A stretch of DNA of 19,625 nucleotides. Origin: an archaeon. Lineage in GTDB: Archaea > Halobacteriota > Syntropharchaeia > Alkanophagales > Methanospirareceae. This document shows, piece by piece, positions 5,065-11,696 of this stretch. The position numbers and the translations under genes are program-made. Location: positions 1 to 19,625 of the forward strand of contig JASEFB010000031.1 in the NCBI GenBank assembly GCA_030019325.1, given 5' to 3'. Under the pieces are notes generated by a model, which was not told the origin of the DNA, made no database searches, and was given only the letters and a program-made list of their open reading frames with translations. Every line of letters starts with the position of its first letter. The first letter of the stretch is position 1.

Positions 5065-6864
5065 ATGAGCAAATTTTACGAGGTACGAAAGAGAGACGGC
5101 GCTGCACGAATCGGGCTGTTATCACTTAGTAGTGAAGAAAAAAGGCAAACGCCGCTGCTGCTCCGAGTTGATTCTTTAAGTAGAGGTGAGGAAGTAATTC
5201 AGGTGATTCATGCAGAAGATACTCATTTCAACGATTTATTCCAGGACGAACCATGGAACGTTCCACGAGGCACTGTCCTCCTGCCTGAGGTGCACCCTTT
5301 AGTTACAAAGGTGAACGAGGCAATCCCGTTACTACTCGTTGATTATTTTGTCCTTTCCTTTGCTTCCGCGCTACTCAACAGCCCGCGTGATTTTGTCCGG
5401 AGAATTATTGATGCGAGAAACGCAATACCTCCGGATGTCGCGTTATGGGTTCCTTCGATTGCGACGGCCGAAAATGCGGCACTTCTCTTTTACATGGGCG
5501 TCGACGTGATAGACGACATGAATGCGGTGATAACCGGTTACCAGGGTATTTATCAGACGGAGGAAGGTAGTATACCGTTAAATGAATTAGAGGATTTGCC
5601 GTGTAATTGTAGTGTTTGCTCTTCGTTACGTGTAGACGAGTTAAGAGGTAAGGAGAGTAAGGAAAAGGCATTGTTACTAGCGGAACATAACACGCTGCTT
5701 CTGGAGAAGGAGGTGAAGAAGGTAAAAGAGCATATACGAGCGGGCTATTTGCGGGAGTACGTAGAGATGAAGGTGAGGGCCGCACCTTTTTTAACCGCGG
5801 TGTTAAGAATTCTGGATCTCGATGAGGAAGATTTTTATGAGAAAAGAACGCCGGTTGCTCGGAACAACTGTATGATGGCAAATACGATGGAATCGCTGAA
5901 GAGGATTGAAGTGAAGAGGTTTGCGACCCGAGTACTGGAGCGATATGACCCCCCCGTTAGGCAGGTTTTGCTGCTCTTGCCCTGCTCTGCACGGAAGCCG
6001 TATTCTCTCTCACCATCTCACGCAAAGTTCATAGAAGTGATTGAACGGTATAGAGGATATATTCATGAACTCATCATGACGTCTCCGCTTGGGGTTGTTC
6101 CTCGAGAACTGGAAGTCATGTATCCCGCTGCATTCTATGATATTCCGGTAACCGGATACTGGGATGCGGAAGAGCAGGTATGGGTATCTTCATGTTTACG
6201 TGCGTATCTTGAGCGGAACGTGGGAAAGTACGAACAGATCGTTGCACATCTGAGCGGCACGTATAAAGAGATCTGTTCACATGTTGCAGGCGATTTGGGT
6301 ATAGACGTTGTGTATACCTGCGAAGAGGACGAGGAAGTGACCTCAAAAGAGGCTCTGAACAGGCTGAAGGAACGAATAGCAGCGTTATGCGGTGATGAAG
6401 AGCGAATGCCGGGGTTTGAGAAGAAGGCGAGCATGCTCAAGGCAATGGCTGATTATCAGTTTGGTATCGGTGCTGGAAGCGAGCTTGTGTCAAGAAAAGA
6501 AGGAGAAAGAGTAATAATAACCGGGAAGTTCCCGTTATACAAACTCAGCGTGAACGGCGATGTTCTTGCGAGAATCGTGCCTGAATACGGGCTTTTAGCA
6601 CTTACCGTAAAAGGAGCTCGTAGAATCCGACATTTTCTTGCTTCGTACACGGTACACATAGGCGATTTTCTTCCTAAAGGATCGATATTGGCGCCGGGCG
6701 TTGTAAACGCTGGCGAACACATACGGGTGAATGACGAAGTCATGTTTATTGGATCGAAGGCATTTGGCGTGGGACGAGCACGAATGGGGGGTTGGGAGAT
6801 GGTGGAATCACGGAAGGGTGTTGCGGTGGATGTGCGGGAGGTGGAGGAAATTGAACAGGAATGA
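5065..6864 (+). CDS. arcS: Archaeosine synthase (TGT-like, PUA domain)
   Basis: A 599-residue protein that converts preQ0 at tRNA position 15 into archaeosine, a tRNA-stabilising modification found in Euryarchaeota. The N-terminal half (about 75-200) has the TGT-like barrel with HPLVTKVNEAIPLLLVDYFV and GVDVIDDMNAVITGYQG. Cysteines 180, 182 and 185 (PCNCSVC) and a nearby H208 form a likely zinc site. The ArcS hallmark PCSARKPYSLSPSH lies at 306-319. The C-terminal about 75 residues form a PUA RNA-binding domain (GKFPLYKLSVNGDVLARIVP onward, KGSILAPGV and GRARMGGWEM). The open frame extends upstream to 4888, but that part overlaps the antitoxin and its promoter on the other strand. ATG 5065 (MSKFYEVRKRDGAARIG) gives the normal family start. 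No catalytic TGT partner is nearby. Confidence 0.93.
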   Translation: MSKFYEVRKRDGAARIGLLSLSSEEKRQTPLLLRVDSLSRGEEVIQVIHAEDTHFNDLFQDEPWNVPRGTVLLPEVHPLVTKVNEAIPLLLVDYFVLSFASALLNSPRDFVRRIIDARNAIPPDVALWVPSIATAENAALLFYMGVDVIDDMNAVITGYQGIYQTEEGSIPLNELEDLPCNCSVCSSLRVDELRGKESKEKALLLAEHNTLLLEKEVKKVKEHIRAGYLREYVEMKVRAAPFLTAVLRILDLDEEDFYEKRTPVARNNCMMANTMESLKRIEVKRFATRVLERYDPPVRQVLLLLPCSARKPYSLSPSHAKFIEVIERYRGYIHELIMTSPLGVVPRELEVMYPAAFYDIPVTGYWDAEEQVWVSSCLRAYLERNVGKYEQIVAHLSGTYKEICSHVAGDLGIDVVYTCEEDEEVTSKEALNRLKERIAALCGDEERMPGFEKKASMLKAMADYQFGIGAGSELVSRKEGERVIITGKFPLYKLSVNGDVLARIVPEYGLLALTVKGARRIRHFLASYTVHIGDFLPKGSILAPGVVNAGEHIRVNDEVMFIGSKAFGVGRARMGGWEMVESRKGVAVDVREVEEIEQE

Positions 6865-6969
6865 TCTTGCAGAATGGGAATATATACTTCGATACAAACT
6901 TGGTGCTGTGCCGAGCAATAAGATGTAGGGCTGAACTGGAATGGGTGAGGGTTTAAAATCAAAATCACG

Positions 6970-6984
6970 ATATATTTAAATATC
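6970..6984 (+). promoter_or_regulatory. TATA-type promoter for the 7013 gene
   Basis: ATATATTTAAATATC is a good archaeal TATA box. A transcript start about 26-30 nt downstream would fall near 7005, leaving almost no leader before ATG 7013. No Shine-Dalgarno is visible, so the message may be leaderless. Confidence 0.55.
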
Positions 6985-7012
6985 AGAAATTTTTATACGA
7001 TATTACAGACTG

Positions 7013-7366
7013 ATGACCGAAGAAACGAATGAGATAGAAGTGTCAGAAACATTTTTGAAAACTGTGGATAACTTTTATAAAGAAAGTGGCACGATTTTTG
7101 AGGAATTTGATGCAATACGCGAGAACTATTTGAAGGGAGAGAACATCATGGATGAGTTACGCGAGTTTAGACTCAAAAGGGCGAGTATTTTTACGTTGAT
7201 TGATGACATCTTTCATAAAGAGGTGGACCTTGCAGACAAGCTTGACAAAGCGGAGATAGGACAGGAGAAGAGGGCCAAAATACAAGAATTTAAGACTCGG
7301 TTTGGTGATATAGCAGATGAAATAAATTTATATGTTATTAGAGAATTAGGAGTAGGGAGCAGGTAA
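7013..7366 (+). CDS. Hypothetical small helical protein
   Basis: A 117-residue, acidic, cysteine-free and almost entirely helical protein with heptad-like stretches (TVDNFYKESGTIFEEFD, ELREFRLKRASIFTLIDDIF, AKIQEFKTRFGDIADEIN). I do not recognise a family. There is no signal peptide or membrane segment, so it is probably a cytosolic helical bundle. It has its own TATA-type promoter, follows arcS by about 150 nt, and converges with the dephospho-CoA kinase gene, the two stops being 15 nt apart. Low-complexity coding is unlikely: the composition is protein-like and the promoter is well placed. Confidence 0.6.
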   Translation: MTEETNEIEVSETFLKTVDNFYKESGTIFEEFDAIRENYLKGENIMDELREFRLKRASIFTLIDDIFHKEVDLADKLDKAEIGQEKRAKIQEFKTRFGDIADEINLYVIRELGVGSR

Positions 7367-7381
7367 CCGGTTACGTATTTT

Positions 7382-7984
7382 TTAAGAAGAGAGTGTCGCG
7401 AATATATCTCTCACCTGGTTCTCAGTCTCTTCCCGCGTGCCTTCATTGTTTATAACAAAATCAGCGAATCTCAGCTTCTCCCCCAGGGGCATTTGTAATT
7501 CAATCAATTTTTTCGCCTCTCCCCTCGTTATCCCATCTCGTTCCATCACCCTTTTGAGCTGCGTCTCCTCGCTGGCATAGACAACGATAATTTTATCGAA
7601 TTCACCTTGAATTCCGGTCTCTACCAACAGCGGGACATCAATAACAACGAGCGCATTTGGCTCTAATTCGATCTTCTTCATCGCTTCTAAACGCTCTATG
7701 CACTTCCTTTTTACTTCTGGATGTATAATCTTCTCTAAAACGGTAAGTTTTTCAGAATCGCTGAATACGATAGCCCGCAGCCCCCTCCGGTCTATCTCTA
7801 AATCTTTCTTCACGATACCGTTGCCGAAGAATCGAACAATCTCCCACCACGCCTTCGAACATGGTATGACAACCTCTCTGCTGAGCAGATCGCAGTCTAT
7901 TGCGTAAGCGCCAAGTTTCATGAACTGGTGTAACACGAGGCTCTTTCCACTTGCCACACCACCTGTTATGCCCACGATCCGCAT
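7382..7984 (-). CDS. coaE: Dephospho-CoA kinase (bacterial-type CoaE)
   Basis: A 200-residue P-loop kinase that phosphorylates dephospho-CoA at the 3'-hydroxyl, the last step of CoA synthesis. MRIVGITGGVASGKS holds the Walker A motif (8-15). It is followed by the family signature DCDLLSREVV (usually DAD-x-L-x-R-x-V), the LEKIIHPEVKR motif, LVVIDVPLLVETG, the IIVVYASEETQLKRVMERD lid region with R residues, and ADFVINNEGT near the end. All are in the normal order and the length is typical. Many archaea instead use an unrelated GTP-dependent enzyme (PF04019), so a bacterial-type CoaE points to transfer or lineage-specific retention. The promoter must lie in 7985-8100, shared with the divergent radical SAM operon. 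Confidence 0.9.
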   Translation of the reverse strand: MRIVGITGGVASGKSLVLHQFMKLGAYAIDCDLLSREVVIPCSKAWWEIVRFFGNGIVKKDLEIDRRGLRAIVFSDSEKLTVLEKIIHPEVKRKCIERLEAMKKIELEPNALVVIDVPLLVETGIQGEFDKIIVVYASEETQLKRVMERDGITRGEAKKLIELQMPLGEKLRFADFVINNEGTREETENQVRDIFATLSS

Positions 7985-8069
7985 CTCTTTTTAACAATAC
8001 AAAACTTATGTTAAAAAACTCTTTCTTTGGCGTGCTTTCATATTTCATTACAGAAGTAACATATTTGAT

Positions 8070-8080
8070 TTTAAATATAT
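8070..8080 (+). promoter_or_regulatory. TATA-type promoter for the radical SAM/RiPP operon
   Basis: TTTAAATATAT in the AT-rich intergenic region. A start near 8105 would give a roughly 65-nt leader carrying the 19-codon uORF and the Shine-Dalgarno before ATG 8169. The same AT-rich region can serve coaE in the other direction. Confidence 0.45.
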
Positions 8081-8116
8081 TCAATTTTTCTTAATAATTT
8101 TAATTAATATGATCAG

Positions 8117-8176
8117 ATGAAATTAGTGAATACCAATGAATGGGAAAAGAGGAAAGAGGCGATGAGATATGGTTGA
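8117..8176 (+). other. 19-codon upstream ORF overlapping the radical SAM start
   Basis: ATG at 8117 opens MKLVNTNEWEKRKEAMRYG followed by TGA at 8174-8176, in another frame and overlapping the radical SAM start codon (8169) by 8 nt. The peptide is charged and hydrophilic and has no cysteine. It could couple translation of the enzyme or be a chance ORF. It ends with an AGGCGATGAG stretch that acts as the Shine-Dalgarno for 8169. Confidence 0.25.
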
Positions 8177-8984
8177 AAACATCTTAGCATTGCACGTCAC
8201 CAGTAACTGTCAATTGAGATGCAAGCACTGCTATTGCGGAAACTACATCAGCACTACGAATGAAATGTCTTTAGAAATCATAAAAAATCTCTGTGAGGAT
8301 TTCTTGAACACAGAATTCCCACTTAGAGACTATAGTATAATCCTCAGCGGCGGCGAGCCTTTGGTCTATTCCAAGTTCGAGCAACTCTGCGATTTGATCA
8401 GAAAATTTCAAGACCATGTCATGCTGAGCACGAATGGGATTCTCATACCGAAATATGTTGAAATGGGTGTTTTTGACAAAAAAGACGGAATACAGGTAAG
8501 CATTGACGGTGACCGGGAAACTCATGACAGAATTCGTGGCAATGGCTCGTATGATAAGGCGGTTGAGGCGCTGGCATATTTGCAGGAGCAGGGGATTAAA
8601 CATTCAATAGGATTTATGTTATGCAAGTGGAACTTCCACTGCATTGACCATATCATTGAACTCTGCATGAAATACGAGTGCTCGATACTAAATTTCGAGC
8701 TCTATCAGCCGTTCAAAAATTCAAACAAAACTGTTAAATTTACTGAATGGCTCAAAGCAAAAGATTATGTGAGCATGCGGTTTAAAACGCTTGTTACATG
8801 CGTAGAGACAGGATGCGTTGCCGGTGTCTGCGGGATAGCAGTTACTCCAGACCTGAAGTACTGGGACTGCCCGAGGCATCAGGAAATCATGGGTAAGTAT
8901 CCTCAGCCGATAAGGGAAGTTTTGAGGAAGCCTGAAGATATTATGAACCCGTTTGAGACCTGCTGCAAATATTTGGGGTGGTGA
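8169..8984 (+). CDS. Radical SAM peptide-modifying enzyme (SPASM-like C-terminus), first copy
   Basis: A 271-residue enzyme. The radical SAM cluster motif is C14-x3-C18-x2-C21 (SNCQLRCKHCY), followed by LSGGEPL (AdoMet binding), LSTNG and an IQVSIDG strand. The C-terminal region has a compact cysteine set (TGCVAGVCGIAV, YWDCPRH, FETCCKYLGW) arranged like the SPASM/twitch auxiliary iron-sulfur region: a Cys about 12 residues before a P-D-x-x-Y-x-D-C. Such enzymes install thioether or C-C links in ribosomal peptides. The next gene, 3 nt downstream, encodes a ten-cysteine peptide core, which is the obvious substrate. ATG 8169 has a fair Shine-Dalgarno (GAGGCGATGAG overlaps it). It is a close paralogue of the enzyme at 10841. 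Confidence 0.88.
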   Translation: MVENILALHVTSNCQLRCKHCYCGNYISTTNEMSLEIIKNLCEDFLNTEFPLRDYSIILSGGEPLVYSKFEQLCDLIRKFQDHVMLSTNGILIPKYVEMGVFDKKDGIQVSIDGDRETHDRIRGNGSYDKAVEALAYLQEQGIKHSIGFMLCKWNFHCIDHIIELCMKYECSILNFELYQPFKNSNKTVKFTEWLKAKDYVSMRFKTLVTCVETGCVAGVCGIAVTPDLKYWDCPRHQEIMGKYPQPIREVLRKPEDIMNPFETCCKYLGW

Positions 8985-8987
8985 AAG

Positions 8988-9380
8988 ATGAGTGTAATAG
9001 ATAGGGGAAGACAAGAGATAAACAAGAAAAGGTGGGAGAGGTGGAGGGCGCAGCAGAAAACCAAAAGCGAGAAGACCTATTGCTATTGGAATAATTGGGG
9101 GAATTGGGGTGATATTTTGGTGGATGGAAGATGTTTTTTCGAATGTATAATAGGCGATTGTCTTACACCTTTCTTAGAGTGGATTACGAAAGACCCACTG
9201 CCAGACCCGCCTGGTGGACCATGCGGTGCCTGTTTCGTTATATGTACAGGTTGCTACTATGGCTGTTATTTTGCTGTAACAGGGATTGGTGCAATTGTTG
9301 CTGCCGCTTTATGTGCTGGATGTGGAATTTGCCTTGGAGCTGAGGTAGATTATTGTTTGGATCAGTGTGAAATTTTTTAG
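8988..9380 (+). CDS. Halocin C8-like cysteine-rich peptide, candidate RiPP precursor
   Basis: A 130-residue protein with no signal peptide. Residues 1-30 are highly charged (INKKRWERWRAQQKTKSEK) and look like a recognition leader. An aromatic stretch YCYWNNWGNWGD follows, with C49, C53 and C58. After a proline/glycine hinge (DPLPDPPGGP) the core holds ten cysteines, C79, C82, C86, C89, C93, C109, C112, C115, C123 and C127, separated by small and hydrophobic residues (GAIVAAALCAGCGICLGAEV). The ten-Cys count and the C-x2-C start followed by Gly-Cys pairs recall halocin C8, an archaeal antimicrobial peptide, though spacings differ. The ATG is 3 nt after the radical SAM stop with GGGGTGGTGA as Shine-Dalgarno, so the two are translationally linked. 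Function as a modified bacteriocin is inferred. A cysteine-rich metal protein is the alternative. Confidence 0.65.
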   Translation: MSVIDRGRQEINKKRWERWRAQQKTKSEKTYCYWNNWGNWGDILVDGRCFFECIIGDCLTPFLEWITKDPLPDPPGGPCGACFVICTGCYYGCYFAVTGIGAIVAAALCAGCGICLGAEVDYCLDQCEIF

Positions 9381-9383
9381 GTG

Positions 9384-9455
9384 ATGGAAATGAAACTGAA
9401 AACATGGACATTGGCTATAATGAGTTTGTTTATATCAATTATATATTATACTTAG
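9384..9455 (+). pseudogene. Detached lipoprotein signal peptide of the LolA-like gene
   Basis: ATG 9384 opens MEMKLKTWTLAIMSLFISII and YYT, a textbook signal peptide (K-rich n-region, hydrophobic core), then TAG at 9453. A different frame immediately reads YLVGCVEEKT, a lipobox (L-V-G-C at 9452-9463), which in turn ends at TGA 9479. A third frame starts MNAEEIVAGM at 9478. One added base near 9447-9450 and one more A in the A6 tract at 9471-9476 would fuse all three into a single lipoprotein N-terminus. Confidence 0.55.
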
Positions 9456-9477
9456 TTGGGTGCGTTGAGGAAAAAAC

Positions 9478-10077
9478 ATGAATGCAGAAGAAATTGTAGC
9501 GGGAATGGAAAAAAAGCAAAAGGAAATAGAAAAAGAAATCAAGGATATGTCTTATACAATATTTGTGAATGTATCTACCAGAGACGTGAGTAGAACTGAC
9601 GAAACAGATATTTTGTATAAAAAACCAAAGAAATATAAAATAATAGGAAAGAAGTTAATAATTGTTACGAATGGAACAATTACGTGGATTTATAAGCCCC
9701 AAGAAAAATCGGTTAGGATACTAAACGCACCCTCTGAGGACTTCGTACCTTTGATTGTTTATGCCAAAGTTATTAAGCTCATATTAAATAACAGCAGCAT
9801 AGCAGAATATAAGGGAACAGAACTAGTAGAGAACAGAAAAGCCCACAAGATTATGCTTGTTCTAAAAAAGCAACTGGATAACTTTAGCTACTGGTTCTGG
9901 GTAGATGACGAAACTGGATTGCTTTTGAAAACTCAAACATACAGGGATGATAAACCCGTACTGACGTTAGAACATAGAATTTTTAAGATAAACACGGAAG
10001 TCCAGGACAGTGAATTTGAGTTTGTGATTCCAGATGGAGTAAAGGTAACAAGAAAAGATGGTCAGTTATATCGTTAA
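9478..10077 (+). CDS. LolA-like (outer-membrane lipoprotein-sorting protein fold) protein
   Basis: A 199-residue protein with the LolA-like incomplete beta-barrel pattern: an N-terminal helix (EEIVAGMEKKQKEIEKEIKD), then alternating strands DILYKKPKKYKII, KKLIIVTNGTITWIYKPQEKS, KAHKIMLVLKK and YWFWVDDETGLLLKTQTY, and a closing VKVTRKDGQL. In archaea these proteins are usually secreted lipoproteins on the cell surface. Here the signal peptide and lipobox lie just upstream but out of frame (9384-9480). As written, the protein would be cytosolic and start at ATG 9478, with GAGG as a weak Shine-Dalgarno. In RiPP context it could bind the peptide or act in immunity or transport; this is inferred. 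The next gene overlaps it by 20 nt. Confidence 0.7.
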   Translation: MNAEEIVAGMEKKQKEIEKEIKDMSYTIFVNVSTRDVSRTDETDILYKKPKKYKIIGKKLIIVTNGTITWIYKPQEKSVRILNAPSEDFVPLIVYAKVIKLILNNSSIAEYKGTELVENRKAHKIMLVLKKQLDNFSYWFWVDDETGLLLKTQTYRDDKPVLTLEHRIFKINTEVQDSEFEFVIPDGVKVTRKDGQLYR

Positions 10078-10714
10078 AGTGGAGTTATTGCGGTCAATTG
10101 CAGTTTATTTTTTCGCGCTTATAGGATTTAGTGTACTACTAGTAAAAGGATCTATTAATGTAGACCTGGCTACCTATTTCTTATTAGCATTCACTGCAAC
10201 CGTAGTTCACTTTTCGATCATGGTCTGGTATCGAAAGAGGAAGGAACACGCCGTTACATCAAAAACTCCACTACCAGTAACTACACCACAACCACCTCAA
10301 AAACCATATAGAAATCTGAAAATTGCCATAATCGCAGTATTAGTCTATATTTTATACCTTTATGCATCTGTTGAACATGGTTTAACACAAATATTTACCT
10401 GGCTTGTTTTCATATTTCTTATACTATCATTTGGAAATATATTTCTCAAGGCTTTTACTAAGGAGCTTAAATATCCTTTTTTAAGGTTGCTAGCATTCTT
10501 TTTTACCATGTATATATTCATCTTTATGCGAGATTTAGTTTTTGGTTGTTATTCTATTAAACCCAGGTTCATAATTCTTGGAGCAGCTTTGATGACATAC
10601 GTAGTCTTATCCAAGCTTATTGGATGGGTGACAAAACTATTTAAAACCAAAGTTGTTCATTTCTTAGCTATTGGGTTTTTCAGCCTATCGATAGGTCAAT
10701 TTATTGGAATATGA
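10058..10714 (+). CDS. Multi-span membrane protein of unknown function
   Basis: A 218-residue protein with about six or seven hydrophobic spans: IAVYFFALIGFSVLLV, TYFLLAFTATVVHFSIMVW, IAIIAVLVYILYLY, IFTWLVFIFLILSF, FLRLLAFFFTMYIFIF, FIILGAALMTYVVL and VVHFLAIGFFSLSIGQF. A basic and proline/threonine-rich loop (KTPLPVTTPQPPQKP) follows the second span. I do not recognise a family. It overlaps the LolA-like gene by 20 nt, so the two are coupled. A GTG at 10079 just after that gene's stop is an alternative start. Within a RiPP locus a polytopic membrane protein may serve export or self-immunity. It lacks ABC transporter motifs. Confidence 0.65.
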   Translation: MVSYIVKVELLRSIAVYFFALIGFSVLLVKGSINVDLATYFLLAFTATVVHFSIMVWYRKRKEHAVTSKTPLPVTTPQPPQKPYRNLKIAIIAVLVYILYLYASVEHGLTQIFTWLVFIFLILSFGNIFLKAFTKELKYPFLRLLAFFFTMYIFIFMRDLVFGCYSIKPRFIILGAALMTYVVLSKLIGWVTKLFKTKVVHFLAIGFFSLSIGQFIGI

Positions 10715-10783
10715 TTAGGATTGTAATTATTGGATATTGGATGATATTATAGAAAAACGGAAAAGATAACGCATAGGGAAACG

Positions 10784-10795
10784 TAATATATATAA
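10784..10795 (+). promoter_or_regulatory. TATA-type promoter before the second radical SAM gene
   Basis: TAATATATATAA lies 46-57 nt upstream of ATG 10841. A start near 10820 would leave a short leader. This suggests the second enzyme can be transcribed independently of the upstream genes. Confidence 0.5.
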
Positions 10796-10840
10796 TAAGG
10801 ATAAGAGAGAAATGGAGAGGAAATAGGATAATATTGCACC

Positions 10841-11671
10841 ATGCCACAAAACTTCCTTGACCTGCACATCGTGGACTTCTGCCAATTGAACTGCAAGCAC
10901 TGCTATCTGAACAAGGGCAATAGAGTGATGCCTCTGAACATGTTCAAGGCAATCTGCGAGGATTTCCTTCAAACGGATTTACCGCTGCCAGAAAGTAGTA
11001 TCATCCTTAGTGGAGGTGAACCTTTACTGCACCCAAATTTTATCGAGGTATGCTGCATCGTAAGAAAGCTCAACGGGCATATAACAATGAGCACCAATGG
11101 CATTTCAATACCGCAATACATCCATACTTTTCAGAAAAATGATGGAATACAGGTAAGCGTGGATGGCGATGAGAAAGCGCATGATTTCATCCGCGGCAAG
11201 GGAAGCTATGAGAAAGCGGTGAGGGCTTTGAAATTGCTGGACGAGTATGGGATACGTCATACCCTTTCTTTTACTATCAATCAGGCGAACAAACATTGCA
11301 TAGACCATATCATAGACCTGTGTGTTGAAACTGAGGCACGCACGCTCAATTTCAATATCTACCAACCTGTAAGGAAAAGCGACTTAAAACCTATCAGGTA
11401 TATGGAATGGATAGAGATGAGGGGATATGTTGAAAAGCGAGTTGAGAAGGCGGGGATATATTTACCAGAAGGTTGTATAGTGGGTGGATGTATAGCAAGG
11501 ATATTGGGGTTAAGTGTTCTTCCTGATGGCACGTATTGGGATTGTTCTCGTAACCAGAAAGTGTTTGGGAAATATCCGCAGCCAATAAGGGAAGCTTTAC
11601 TATGGGATAATATACGGAAGCAAAAACCTGTCAATCCGTTTGAGACGTGCTGTAAAAATTTGAAATGGTAA
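10841..11671 (+). CDS. Radical SAM peptide-modifying enzyme (SPASM-like C-terminus), second copy
   Basis: A 276-residue paralogue of the enzyme at 8169, alignable end to end. C14-x3-C18-x2-C21 (DFCQLNCKHCY), SIILSGGEPLLHP, MSTNGISIPQYI, NDGIQVSVDGD, then the C-terminal EGCIVGGCIARIL, TYWDCSRNQ and NPFETCCKNLKW. Conserved C-terminal cysteines and the G-K-Y-P-Q-P-I-R-E stretch match the first copy. The role is presumably a second modification on the same ten-cysteine peptide, or on another substrate not in the window, since no cysteine-rich small ORF is adjacent. The own promoter, an ATG that reproduces the paralogue's N-terminus and the 25-nt gap to the convergent mfnF stop support the coordinates. 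Confidence 0.88.
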   Translation: MPQNFLDLHIVDFCQLNCKHCYLNKGNRVMPLNMFKAICEDFLQTDLPLPESSIILSGGEPLLHPNFIEVCCIVRKLNGHITMSTNGISIPQYIHTFQKNDGIQVSVDGDEKAHDFIRGKGSYEKAVRALKLLDEYGIRHTLSFTINQANKHCIDHIIDLCVETEARTLNFNIYQPVRKSDLKPIRYMEWIEMRGYVEKRVEKAGIYLPEGCIVGGCIARILGLSVLPDGTYWDCSRNQKVFGKYPQPIREALLWDNIRKQKPVNPFETCCKNLKW

Positions 11672-11696
11672 TCAAATTACTATGTCTGAACCTTTC

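Noticed and set aside
7363..7374. 12-bp perfect palindrome GTAACCGGTTAC at the end of the 7013 gene
   Set aside because: It has no loop to form an RNA hairpin and lies between convergent stops; may be chance.
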